Below, one piece after another: positions 25,312 to 33,326 of a stretch of 64,000 bases of DNA. Position 1 is the stretch's first letter. Every line of letters starts with the position of its first letter. The notes under the pieces are model-generated. The model was not told the DNA's origin and searched no databases. It saw only the letters and a list, made by a program, of their open reading frames with translations. The stretch is from Embleya sp049739465 (lineage in GTDB: Bacteria; Actinomycetota; Actinomycetes; Streptomycetales; Streptomycetaceae): NCBI RefSeq assembly GCF_049739465.1, contig NZ_JBMHHY010000038.1:27352-91351 (forward strand), written 5' to 3'. Made by a program: the position numbers and the translations under genes.

Positions 25312-26475
25312 ATGAGCATGGAACGAATTCCGGTGATGCGGCCCTGGATGGGCGAGGAGGAGGCGACCGCGGCGGCGGAGGCGGTGCGCTCCGGCTGGGT
25401 GGCCCAGGGGCCCCGGGTGGCGGCCTTCGAGCGGGCCTTCGCGGAGTATGTCGAAGTGCCCGCGGCGATCGCGGTGTCCTCGTGTACGACCGCGCTGCAC
25501 CTGGCGCTGATCAACGCCGGGGTGGGACCGGGCGACGAGGTCGTGGTGCCCTCGTTGTCCTTCGTGGCCACCGCCAACGCGGTGCGCTACGTGGGTGCGC
25601 GGCCGGTGTTCGCCGACGTGGAGTCGGCCACCGGGAACCTGACCCCGGCGACCATCGAGCCGGTGCTCGGCGCCGCCACGCGCGCGGTGATCCTGGTCGA
25701 CCAGGGCGGCATCCCGGCCGATCTGGACGGCGTGCGGGACCTCGTGGACGCCCGAGGGGTCGTGGTGGTCGAGGACGCGGCCTGTGCGGCGGGCTCGACC
25801 TACAAGGGCCGCCCGGTGGGCGCCGGGGCGATGTCGGCGACCTTCTCCTTCCACCCGCGCAAGTTGCTGACCACCGGCGAGGGCGGCATGCTCACCCTGG
25901 CCCGGGAGAGCGCGGCGCCGCGGTTGCGCCGGTTGCGCGAGCACGGGATGAGCGTGAGTGCGGCCGATCGGGACGCGGCGGACCGCGCGGGCGGGGCACC
26001 GGTGGTGGAGAGCTACGACGAACTGGGCTTCAACTACCGGATGACCGACATCCAGGCGGCGGTCGGCCTGGTGCAATTGGGCAGATTGCCCGCGATGGTC
26101 GCCCGGCGGCGCGAACTGGCGGCCCGTTACCGGGAGTTGCTCGCCGAGGTAACGGGCCTGAGGACGGCGGCGGATCCCGCGTACGGGCAGAGCAACCATC
26201 AGGCGTTCTGGGTGCTGTTGCCCGAGGACTTCCCCGTGTCGCGCGACGAACTGCTCGGCGAGCTGGCCCGGGCCGGGATCTCGGCCCGGCGGGGGATCAT
26301 GGCCGCGCATCTGGAGCCGGCCTACGCGGACGTCGAGCATGTGCCGCTGCCCGTCACCGAGCGGCTGACCCGCGACTCGCTGATCCTGCCGCTGTTCCAC
26401 GACATGACCGAGGCGCAGCAGGACCGGGTGGTCGCCGCGGTGCGCGCGGCGGCCGGTGTGCGGGCGGCGGTCTAG
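25312..26475 (+). CDS. DegT/DnrJ/EryC1/StrS-family sugar aminotransferase
   Basis: A 387-residue PLP enzyme of the sugar aminotransferase family. SSCTTALHLALINAGVGPGDEVVVPSLSFVATANAVRYVGA is the substrate and cofactor entry, VEDAACAAGSTYKG holds the PLP-contacting Asp, and the Schiff-base Lys is in FSFHPRKLLTTGEGGM. NYRMTDIQAAVGLVQLGRL is the conserved subunit-contact segment. It transfers an amino group from glutamate or glutamine to a keto-sugar. The stop shares a base with the GTG of the acyltransferase. Confidence 0.92.
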   Translation: MSMERIPVMRPWMGEEEATAAAEAVRSGWVAQGPRVAAFERAFAEYVEVPAAIAVSSCTTALHLALINAGVGPGDEVVVPSLSFVATANAVRYVGARPVFADVESATGNLTPATIEPVLGAATRAVILVDQGGIPADLDGVRDLVDARGVVVVEDAACAAGSTYKGRPVGAGAMSATFSFHPRKLLTTGEGGMLTLARESAAPRLRRLREHGMSVSAADRDAADRAGGAPVVESYDELGFNYRMTDIQAAVGLVQLGRLPAMVARRRELAARYRELLAEVTGLRTAADPAYGQSNHQAFWVLLPEDFPVSRDELLGELARAGISARRGIMAAHLEPAYADVEHVPLPVTERLTRDSLILPLFHDMTEAQQDRVVAAVRAAAGVRAAV

Positions 26476-27191
26476 TGGCCTTCACCGACCTGCTCCTGGT
26501 CGGCGCCGGCGGGTTCGCCCGGGAGGTGGCCGCCGCGCTCCCGGACTTCCGGTCCCCGCGCGGGAGTTCGGGCTGGCGGCTGCTGGGCTTCGTGGACGAG
26601 GATCCGGGCCGGTGGGACACCGAGGTGGACGGGTTCCCGGTGCTCGGCGGCGCGGACGTGGTGCACAAGTGGCCGGACGCGATGGTCGTGGTGTGCGTCG
26701 GCAGTCCGACCAACTGGTGGAGCCGCTCGCGGGTGGTGGCCCGGCTGGCCCTGCCGGAGCATCGGTGGGCGAGCCTCGTGCATGTCAGTGCGGTGGTGCC
26801 GCGCACCTGCGAGCTGGGTCCGGGCGTGGTGTTGATGGCGCAGACCGTGTTGACCACCGCGGTTCGGCTCGGCGCGCACGCGCACACCATGCCGCATGTG
26901 GTGCTCACCCACGACGACGACGTGGGCGAATTCGCCACGCTGGCCGCGGGGGTGCGGCTCGCGGGCGGAGTGCGGGTGGGCCGGGAGGCCTACCTGGGGG
27001 CGGGCGCGCTGGTGCGCGAGAACCGCGCCATCGGCGCCCGGTCGCTGGTGGGGATGGGCTCGGTGGTGACGCGGGACGTGCCGCCGGCCGAGGTGTGGGC
27101 GGGGGTGCCGGCCCGCCGACTGCGGTCGGCGCCGACGCCTGCCCGGGCACGGCACGACCAGCCGCAGGTACGACGAGGGGGAGATACGTGA
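26475..27191 (+). CDS. NeuD/PglD-like sugar acyltransferase
   Basis: A 238-residue protein. Its N-terminal Rossmann-like PglD domain (LLLVGAGGFAREVAAAL) precedes a left-handed beta-helix acetyltransferase domain with hexapeptide-like turns (VLMAQTVLTTAVRLGAHAHTMPHVVLTHDDDVGEF and VRVGREAYLGAGALVRENRAIGARSLVGMGSVVTRDVPP). The likely catalytic His is in the VVLTHDDD region. It would acylate the amino group made by the neighbouring aminotransferase. The GTG overlaps the previous stop, and the stop overlaps the ATG of the next gene (TGATG). Confidence 0.85.
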   Translation: MAFTDLLLVGAGGFAREVAAALPDFRSPRGSSGWRLLGFVDEDPGRWDTEVDGFPVLGGADVVHKWPDAMVVVCVGSPTNWWSRSRVVARLALPEHRWASLVHVSAVVPRTCELGPGVVLMAQTVLTTAVRLGAHAHTMPHVVLTHDDDVGEFATLAAGVRLAGGVRVGREAYLGAGALVRENRAIGARSLVGMGSVVTRDVPPAEVWAGVPARRLRSAPTPARARHDQPQVRRGGDT

Positions 27192-28327
27192 TGAATGCTG
27201 AGCCGAAGCGTATTCCGCTGGTGGATCTGGCCGCCGCGCACGCCGAGGTGGCGGCCGAGGTCGAGGCGGGGATTGCCCGGGTGCTGGCCACGTGTGCCTT
27301 CGTGGGCGGGCCGGATGTCGCCGAATTCGAGGCCGAATACGCCGAGTTCACCGGTGTGGCGCACTGCGTCGCGGTGGCCAACGGCACCGACGCGGTCGAA
27401 CTGGCGCTGCGTGTCCGGGAGATCGGCGCGGGCGCCGGTGTGGTGCTGCCCGCGAACACGTTCGTGGCCAGCGCCGAGGCGGTGGTCCGGGCCGGCGCGC
27501 GGCCCGTACTGGCGGACGTGGACGACGAGTTCCTGCTGCTCGATCCGAACCGCGCCGCCGAGGCGTCGGGCGGCCCGATGCCGGTCCGCGCGTTGCTCCC
27601 GGTGCACCTGAACGGGCAACTGGCCCCGATGGGCGCGCTGCGGGCGCTCGCGGACGCGCGCGGCCTGGCCCTGGTCGAGGACGCCGCGCAGTGCCAGGGC
27701 GCCACCCAGGACGGCCTGGCGCCCGGCGCGTGGGGGCCGGCCGGCCTCGCGGCGACCAGCTTCTACCCGGGCAAGAATCTGGGCGCGTACGGCGACGGCG
27801 GCGCGGTGTCCGCCGGCGACGAGGAGCACGCCCGGGTGTTGCGCGAGATGCGTGATCACGGCTCGTCCCGCAAGTACGTACACGCCCGGCTCGGCTTCAA
27901 CTCGCGCCTGGACACCATCCAGGCCGTGGTGTTGCGGGCCAAACTGCGCCGGCTCGCGGACTGGAACGTACGACGCCGGGCGGCGGCGGCCCGCTACGAC
28001 ACGCTGCTCGCCGGCGTCGAGGGCGTCCGGCTGCCGCGGACCGCGCCGGGCAATGTGCATGTGTGGCATCTGTACGCGGTCCGGGTGCCCGAGCGGGACA
28101 AGGTGCTCGCGCTGCTCGCCGAGGCGGGGGTGGGGGCCGGCGTGCACTACCCGGTGCCGGTGCACCTTCAGCCCGCGTTCGCCGAACTGGGCTACGCCAA
28201 GGGCGACTTCCCGGTGACCGAGCGGGCCGCCGAGGAGCTGCTGTCGCTGCCGCTGTACCCGCAGCTGACCGCCGCGCAGCAGGAACGGGTCGTGGAGGTG
28301 CTCGTGGGAGCGCTGAGCCGACTGTGA
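27191..28327 (+). CDS. Second DegT/DnrJ/EryC1/StrS-family sugar aminotransferase
   Basis: A 378-residue PLP sugar aminotransferase of a different branch from the one upstream. VANGTDAVELALRV near 63-76 binds the cofactor phosphate, VEDAAQCQGA holds the Asp, and the Schiff-base Lys sits in SFYPGKNLGAYGDGGA. This version resembles enzymes that make 3-amino sugars (WbpE/FdtB type). GAGGGGGAG precedes the ATG. Two non-identical aminotransferases in one operon imply either two amination steps or a diamino sugar. The stop overlaps the GTG of the Rieske fusion gene. Confidence 0.92.
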   Translation: MNAEPKRIPLVDLAAAHAEVAAEVEAGIARVLATCAFVGGPDVAEFEAEYAEFTGVAHCVAVANGTDAVELALRVREIGAGAGVVLPANTFVASAEAVVRAGARPVLADVDDEFLLLDPNRAAEASGGPMPVRALLPVHLNGQLAPMGALRALADARGLALVEDAAQCQGATQDGLAPGAWGPAGLAATSFYPGKNLGAYGDGGAVSAGDEEHARVLREMRDHGSSRKYVHARLGFNSRLDTIQAVVLRAKLRRLADWNVRRRAAAARYDTLLAGVEGVRLPRTAPGNVHVWHLYAVRVPERDKVLALLAEAGVGAGVHYPVPVHLQPAFAELGYAKGDFPVTERAAEELLSLPLYPQLTAAQQERVVEVLVGALSRL

Positions 28328-29856
28328 GGCCCGCGTTTGCCGGCGGGCCGCCGGGGGCACCGGCGCCCGGTGCGATCCGCTATCTGGGGCACGCGGGCTT
28401 CGTCGTCGCGCACGCGGGCTTGTCGCTGCTGATCGACCCGTGGTTCCATCCGGCCTTCCTCGGCTCGTGGTTCCCGTTCCCGGACAATCGTGAGTTGTTG
28501 CCCGAGGTGCTGGCCGCGCGACCGGATCTGCTCTACCTGTCCCACCTGCACGAGGACCACTTCGACGAACGGGTGTTGGCGCGGCTGGATCGGGACACCA
28601 CCGTGGTGCTGCCCAGGTATCGGTCCCGGTCGCTGGTCCGGCGGATGAGCGCGCTGGGCTTTCGCGAGCAGGTGGTGCTCGGGCATCGCGAGTCGTTCAC
28701 CCCCGCGCCGGGGTTGACCCTGACCATGCTGCTCGACACCAGCCACAAGGAGGACTCCGGGCTGCTTGTCGACCTGTCCGGGTTCCGTTTTCTCGACCTC
28801 AACGACTGCAATACGCCGCTGAGCGAACTCCCGGGCGATGTCGACCTGTTGTCCGCGCAGTACTCCGGCGCGATGTGGTATCCGAACGCCTACGCGTATC
28901 CCGAGGAGGTCCAGCGCAAGAAGACCGCCGAGGTGCGGTCGGACCTGTTCGACACACTGGTGCGCAAGGTTCGGCTGACCGGGGCCCGGGCGTATCTGCC
29001 GTCGGCGGGCCCGCCGGTGTTCCTGGATCCGGAACTGGCCCGGTACAACGACCGCGACGCGACGATCTTCCCGCTGTGGGACACCTTCGCGGCCGACTTC
29101 GCGGCGGCCTGTCCGCAGGTGAAGGTGGTCGAGGCGGCGCCGGGCGACGATCTGGCGGCGCCGAGCGGCCCGCAGGCGCACGTGCGCACCGACGCCTACC
29201 TCACCGCCTACCGGGAGCGCCGCGAGGCGGAGTGGCGGGCGTACGCGGACGCGCCCTTCGAGCCGGTCGCGCCGGCCGAACTGGACGCCTACTTCGCCCG
29301 GTTGCAGAGCTGGAACAAACGATTCCTGGGCGACTGGCGCAAGGACGTGCGGCTGACCTCGGACGGCGGGTCCTGGTCGGTGCGGCTGGGCCGGATCGCG
29401 GGCGACATCGTCTTCGAGGACGAACCGGTCGACCCCGCCTACACGATCGAGGTACCGCAGCGGGCGCTGCGCGCGATCGTGTCCGGCGCGGTCGGCTGGG
29501 AGGAGGCGCTGCTGTCCATGCGCCTGGGCCTGGCCCGCGATCCGGACGTGTTCGACCTGACCCTGATGAGCCTGCTGCGCTACGGCGAACACCCGGCGCA
29601 GACCATGCAGATGGTCCGCGAGCGCGAATCGGCCGCGGCCGGCGAGCGGATCGAGCGCTGCGGGGTGCGGATGCAGCGGTTCTGCCCGCACGCCAGCGAG
29701 GACCTCTCGCACGCGGACATCGACGCGGGGGTGCTGGAATGCCCGCGCCATCACTGGAAGTGGCGCCTGGACACGGGGGAGTGCGTCGCGGGCGGCACGG
29801 TGCCGTTGCGGGTGGAGCCGGTCGATCGGGAGGCTGCCGAGGCGCCGAATCGATGA
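28324..29856 (+). CDS. Metallo-beta-lactamase-fold / Rieske [2Fe-2S] fusion oxygenase
   Basis: A 510-residue two-domain protein. The N-terminal metallo-beta-lactamase fold has the metal motif S73-H-L-H-E-D-H79. Later metal-region residues include TSHKED and DLNDCN. The C-terminal Rieske domain has C454-x-H456 and C473-x2-H476, the exact CxH-x16-CxxH spacing. This domain pair is known in CMP-Neu5Ac hydroxylase-like proteins and NamH-type UDP-MurNAc hydroxylases, which turn N-acetyl into N-glycolyl groups, so a hydroxylation of the cluster's acetamido sugar is a reasonable guess. It is last in the six-gene operon, overlapping its neighbour by GTGA. Confidence 0.85.
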   Translation: MRPAFAGGPPGAPAPGAIRYLGHAGFVVAHAGLSLLIDPWFHPAFLGSWFPFPDNRELLPEVLAARPDLLYLSHLHEDHFDERVLARLDRDTTVVLPRYRSRSLVRRMSALGFREQVVLGHRESFTPAPGLTLTMLLDTSHKEDSGLLVDLSGFRFLDLNDCNTPLSELPGDVDLLSAQYSGAMWYPNAYAYPEEVQRKKTAEVRSDLFDTLVRKVRLTGARAYLPSAGPPVFLDPELARYNDRDATIFPLWDTFAADFAAACPQVKVVEAAPGDDLAAPSGPQAHVRTDAYLTAYRERREAEWRAYADAPFEPVAPAELDAYFARLQSWNKRFLGDWRKDVRLTSDGGSWSVRLGRIAGDIVFEDEPVDPAYTIEVPQRALRAIVSGAVGWEEALLSMRLGLARDPDVFDLTLMSLLRYGEHPAQTMQMVRERESAAAGERIERCGVRMQRFCPHASEDLSHADIDAGVLECPRHHWKWRLDTGECVAGGTVPLRVEPVDREAAEAPNR

Positions 29857-30229
29857 GCGTCGGCGCCGAACGCTCAACACACGTGTTCGAGCCCGATCCG
29901 GTTGACATAACGTGTCGCGCTTATCGGCAGCCGGGCGGGCCGGCTTGCGTCGTGTCACCCCTGCGAGCGAGCCCGCGCAACTCTTATGCCCTAATTGACA
30001 GAAAAGAGCATTGATCGCGGTATCGCATCCTTTGTATGTCGGTAGCGACGCGTTAGGCATTCAAAAGGAAAACGTTTTTCTCCGGAACGTCCGGGTTCCG
30101 TCACGAGCGTGTCATGGCGTGTCGAGTGTCGGTCGTGCGGCGGTCACAAGTGCTGCGGTGTGCCCGTCCAAGTCATTCGTGTTCCTCGGTCGGGACTCGA
30201 ATGGCGCCTGCGATGTCTGGAGGTTGTCC
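29857..30229 (+). promoter_or_regulatory. Lower-GC intergenic region with promoter candidates
   Basis: About 370 bases after the sugar operon. Bases 29980-30090 are clearly less GC-rich than the surroundings. TTGACA occurs near 29903 and again at 29995; neither has a perfect -10 at 17 bases, and GGTATC about 18 bases after the second is the best candidate. GGAAC and GGTTCC near 30085-30100 form a short dyad. It probably supplies the promoter of the small Cys2His2 protein. Confidence 0.45.
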
Positions 30230-30385
30230 ATGAGCACTTGGGGATGGGTCTGCCAGGAGAGCGGTTGTCCGTCGAAGGCCGACGGAGCCCGTCAGCGGTA
30301 CCGTTCGAAGGACGCGGCGCAGGTGGCGGCCAAGGCGCACACGAAGGCCACCGGGCACAAGACGAAGATCGTCGAATACAGGTAG
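30230..30385 (+). CDS. Small Cys2His2 zinc-finger-like protein
   Basis: A 51-residue basic protein not recognised as a named family. C8-x4-C13-x23-H37-x5-H43 suggests a single zinc-binding module. The KxAxxVAAKAHTKATGHK helix with HxxxTGH is reminiscent of small actinobacterial and plasmid-type zinc-finger proteins. The start is supported by TGGAGG 7 bases before the ATG, a better ribosome-binding site than most in this window. It stands alone on the plus strand downstream of a lower-GC stretch and just before a bidirectional terminator. A DNA- or RNA-binding role is only a guess. Confidence 0.7.
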   Translation: MSTWGWVCQESGCPSKADGARQRYRSKDAAQVAAKAHTKATGHKTKIVEYR

Positions 30386-30439
30386 CGGGCCGCGCGGCGC
30401 GCGGCGGCCGACCCCCACGGCCGCCGCGCGCCGGCCCGC
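30385..30439. terminator. Bidirectional terminator between convergent genes
   Basis: A perfect 16-bp stem (30395-30410 with 30418-30433), loop ACCCCCA, flanked by a further six-base pair GCGGGC/GCCCGC with a small internal bulge. It separates the small zinc-finger-like gene and the UDP-sugar dehydrogenase. Confidence 0.85.
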
Positions 30440-30446
30440 AACGGGC

Positions 30447-31703
30447 CTACAACACCTCGATGTTGGGCCCGGCGCCGAGCACCCGTCGGCAGTCGAGCAC
30501 ATAGTCCGCGGTGCGCAGCAGGTCCAGGTCCACGTCGTCGTGGTCCACGAGCAGCACCACCGCGTCGGCCTCGGCCACGGTCTGCGCGGTCAACTCCACC
30601 CGGTGCAGCCGGGCGTCCACCACCTGGGAGGTCTCCACATGCGGATCGGCGGCGGTGACCTCGGCGCCCAGGTTCAGCAGCAGCCGGGCCACATGCGCCG
30701 ACGGCGACTCCCGGGCGTCGCCGGTGTTCTTCTTGTACGCGAGTCCCACCAGCAGGACGCGCGAGCCGTTGACCGAGCGGCGCCGGGTGTTGAACGCGGC
30801 GGTGAGTCGGCGGATCACGTAGTCCGGCATGTGGTTGTTGACGTCGTTGGCGAGCTCCACGAAGCGGAAGTTCTGGCCCAGCGCGCGCTGCACCCGCCAG
30901 GACAGGTACGACGGGTCGATCGGCAGGCAGTGCCCGCCGACGCCGGGGCCCGGGGTGAAGCGCAGGAACCCGAACGGCTTGGTCGAGCACGCGTCGATCG
31001 CCTCCCACACGTCGATGCCCAGGTCGTGGGCGAACATCGCGACCTCGTTGACGAGCGCGATGTTCACGTGTCGGAAGGTGTTCTCGATCAACTTGACCAA
31101 CTCGGCCTCCTTGGGCGAGGAGACCGGCACCACCCGCTCGATCAGCGAACCGTAGAAGCCCTCCACCACCGCGAGCGACGCGGCGTCCACGCCCGAGACC
31201 ACCTTCGGCGTGTTCACCAGGTTCCAGGTCGGGTTGCCCGGGTCGATCCGCTCCGGGCTGTAGCCCAGGTGGAAGTCGCGGCCCGCGGTCAGTCCGGAGC
31301 CCTCCGCCAGGATCGGGCCGACCAACTCCTCCGTGGTGCCCGGGTAGGTGGTCGATTCGAGCACCACGCAGGCGCCCGGGCGCAGGTAGCGGGCGAGGGT
31401 GCGCGCGCACTCCTCGATGTAGCTCAGATCCGGTACACCCTCGCGCAGCGGCGTGGGTACGGTGATCACCGCGATGTCGTAGCCGCCCAGATCGCGCGGC
31501 TCGGCGGTGGCGCGGTAGCTGCCCGCGTCCAGGATCGCCCGCAGCTGTGCCGACGGGATGTCCTCGACGTAGGACTCGCCCGCCGCCAACCGCTTGACCC
31601 GCCCCTGGTCGACGTCGTAGCCGACCACGTCGTGGCCCACCTGCGCGGCCCGGACCGCCAGCGGCAGCCCCACATAGCCCTGACCGGCGATGACAACACG
31701 CAT
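30447..31703 (-). CDS. UDP-N-acetylhexosamine 6-dehydrogenase (WecC/WbpA type)
   Basis: A 418-residue nucleotide-sugar dehydrogenase that oxidises C6 of a UDP-sugar to a uronic acid in two NAD steps. VVIAGQGYVGLPLAVRA (3-19) binds NAD, and the catalytic Cys is in GPGVGGHCLPIDP near 258. KEAELVKLIENTFRHVNIALVNE is typical of the WecC/WbpA branch rather than the UDP-glucose branch. UDP-GlcNAc or UDP-ManNAc is thus the likely substrate, but this is inferred. The ATG has AGGAGGGGG at 8 bases. It is 57 bases downstream of the methyltransferase-like gene on the same strand. Confidence 0.9.
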   Translation of the reverse strand: MRVVIAGQGYVGLPLAVRAAQVGHDVVGYDVDQGRVKRLAAGESYVEDIPSAQLRAILDAGSYRATAEPRDLGGYDIAVITVPTPLREGVPDLSYIEECARTLARYLRPGACVVLESTTYPGTTEELVGPILAEGSGLTAGRDFHLGYSPERIDPGNPTWNLVNTPKVVSGVDAASLAVVEGFYGSLIERVVPVSSPKEAELVKLIENTFRHVNIALVNEVAMFAHDLGIDVWEAIDACSTKPFGFLRFTPGPGVGGHCLPIDPSYLSWRVQRALGQNFRFVELANDVNNHMPDYVIRRLTAAFNTRRRSVNGSRVLLVGLAYKKNTGDARESPSAHVARLLLNLGAEVTAADPHVETSQVVDARLHRVELTAQTVAEADAVVLLVDHDDVDLDLLRTADYVLDCRRVLGAGPNIEVL

Positions 31704-31759
31704 CCGAGAATCCCCCTCCTCGTGCAACCGCCCACCCCCGAGCGGTTGGTGATGCAACG

Positions 31760-32395
31760 TCAGGTGCGGCCCGGCACGTGATCGGCACGTGGTTTGGCCA
31801 CCACCCAGGACGCGATGAGCCCGGCCTCGCGTTCGCCGCGCAGCACCGCGCCGGGAAACCGCGATGCCAGTTCCGCGCGTCGGACCGGATACACCCGCGG
31901 CGCCGATCCGCCGATCCGCGACCGGAGTCGATCGGGCAGCAGATGCAGCGCGGGCAGCGAGGTCTGCGGATCGAGCGGGTGCACGCGGGCGGATGCGCGC
32001 AGCCAGAACCGCTCGGCCGACGCGTGCACCACGTCGGCCAGCCGGGCCCGGCTGCTCGGCGCGGCCAACCGGTCGAGCAGGCCGTCGCACACCACCAGGT
32101 CGCAACTCCCGGACCAGGCAAGCGGATCGGCCGCCTCGTGGACCAGCCACGAGGCGAGTTCGGCGGATCGGTCGGCCGCCGCGACCACGCGCACCCGGGC
32201 GGGCCGGACCGGCGCGTGCCACCAGAACTCGGCCGAGCCGCCCAGGTCCACCACCCGCAACCGCTCGATGTCCGGGAACGCCTCGCGAAACCACAACCAC
32301 CGTCGCGCCCGCGCCCCGGCCGCCACCTGCGAACGGGCCGCTCCCGCGCGCACCGACCAGGCCCGGACCAGACGTTGCGGCTGCGCACTCGACAT
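31760..32395 (-). CDS. Class-I SAM-dependent methyltransferase-like protein
   Basis: A 211-residue protein. VVDLGGSAEFWW (near 45-56) looks like SAM motif I, and CDLVVCDGLLDRLA resembles the motif-IV region. The rest is unusual, with no clear target-binding signature. It could methylate a sugar of the adjacent pathway, but the assignment rests on weak motifs. AGGGGGG lies 11 bases before the ATG. It forms a two-gene unit with the UDP-sugar dehydrogenase, transcribed towards the six-gene operon. Confidence 0.55.
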   Translation of the reverse strand: MSSAQPQRLVRAWSVRAGAARSQVAAGARARRWLWFREAFPDIERLRVVDLGGSAEFWWHAPVRPARVRVVAAADRSAELASWLVHEAADPLAWSGSCDLVVCDGLLDRLAAPSSRARLADVVHASAERFWLRASARVHPLDPQTSLPALHLLPDRLRSRIGGSAPRVYPVRRAELASRFPGAVLRGEREAGLIASWVVAKPRADHVPGRT

Positions 32396-32512
32396 CGCGA
32401 GCAATCCCCCCTGACGAGCCCACGACCTGGCGCCGCGGACCGGGGATCAGGCTATGGGGAAAGGGGCGGTGGGGGTGGGGGTTTGGGTGGGGTGGGTGGT
32501 GTGGGGGCGGGG

Positions 32513-32787
32513 CGCCGGGGCCGGGGTCGGGGTGGAGTGAGGTGCCGGGAGCGGAGTCGGGGGTGGGGCGGGGCACTGGGGCGGGAGTCGCGCGCGTAGT
32601 GAGGCGCCGGGGCGGGAGTCGCGGGTGCGAGGCAGCGGGGCCGGTGTCGCGGGTGCGGCGAGGTACCGGGACCGGAGTCGTGCGCGCGGTGAGTACCGGG
32701 GCCGGAGTCGCGGGCGCAGCGAGCCACGGGGACCGGAGTCGTGCGCGCGGCGAGGCGCCGGGGCCGGAGTCGCGGGTGCAGTGTTGC
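32513..32787. repeat. About nine imperfect 30-bp G-rich tandem repeats
   Basis: Units of 29-32 bases share the core CGGGGCCGGAGTCGCGGGTG followed by a variable GCRGYGAGGYRC end. Copies begin near 32513, 32545, 32577, 32608, 32637, 32667, 32697, 32728 and 32758. Upstream, 32461-32512 is an even richer run of G blocks. There are no spacers between units. Confidence 0.8.
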
Positions 32788-32795
32788 TCTTGTTG

Positions 32796-32916
32796 GGCGG
32801 CTTCGCCGCCGGCTCGCGAGATACCGCTTTTTGCTCCTCCGCTTCGCTCCCCCGCAAAAAGCGGCACCTCGCTCGGAGCGGGGTGTCCCTCCGCTTCGCT
32901 CCGGGCCACCCCGCTC
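32796..32916. repeat. Twin hairpins sharing one loop sequence
   Basis: Hairpin 1 has 11-bp perfect arms (32824-32834 with 32854-32864) and hairpin 2 has 10-bp perfect arms (32876-32885 with 32907-32916). The stems are unrelated, yet both loops contain CTCCGCTTCGCTCC. A small GGCGGC-TTC-GCCGCC hairpin precedes them at about 32796-32810, and two more small ones follow near 32920-32960. Confidence 0.75.
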
Positions 32917-33188
32917 AAACTTTGCGGCTCCGCCGCTCTCCGCGCTTCGCGCGTCGATCACCGCAGGTGGCCCGGCTCGGGGGCGCTGCGCCGGGACGCG
33001 GCCTCCGTCGGGGACTTGGGGGAAGCCCGTCTCGAAACCGCAGCCGATCCACCAAATCTCGGTCACCATCCCGGGCGGGGGTCGCGGGGCCGGACCGGGC
33101 CGCCCGGGGCCTCTGATCCCGCAGCCATCGAGGTGAACGCAACGGGTGGAGCGGGCGGGTACAGCCGTGTGTCGCGCACGCGGACATG

Positions 33189-33223
33189 CGGACGACCCCG
33201 GGGAAGGATCCCGGGGTCGTCCG
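33189..33223 (-). terminator. Terminator of the aldehyde dehydrogenase
   Basis: Perfect 14-bp arms (33189-33202 with 33210-33223) and a 7-base loop, about 100 bases past the stop codon on the minus strand. Confidence 0.75.
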
Positions 33224-33326
33224 CGGTCGGTGGGGAGCGGTCGCCGGTGAGCAGGCGGGGGCGAGCGCTCCATGGCGGGCGGGTCGACCGCCAGTGGTCG
33301 GCGGCCGGTGCCCGCTCGCCCGACGG

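Larger units (their letters stand above)
32396..33326. other. Large gene-free region with repeats and hairpins
   Basis: About 930 bases. It contains a 30-bp G-rich repeat array (32513-32787), a cluster of hairpins (32796-32950) and the terminator of the minus-strand aldehyde dehydrogenase (33189-33223). The long frames that cross it translate into Pro/Arg/Gly repeats on every strand and are not genes. Confidence 0.75.

Noticed and set aside
32452..33273. Pro/Ala/Arg repeat protein on the minus strand
   Set aside because: The 10-residue period is only the 30-bp DNA repeat. Equally long frames exist on both strands.
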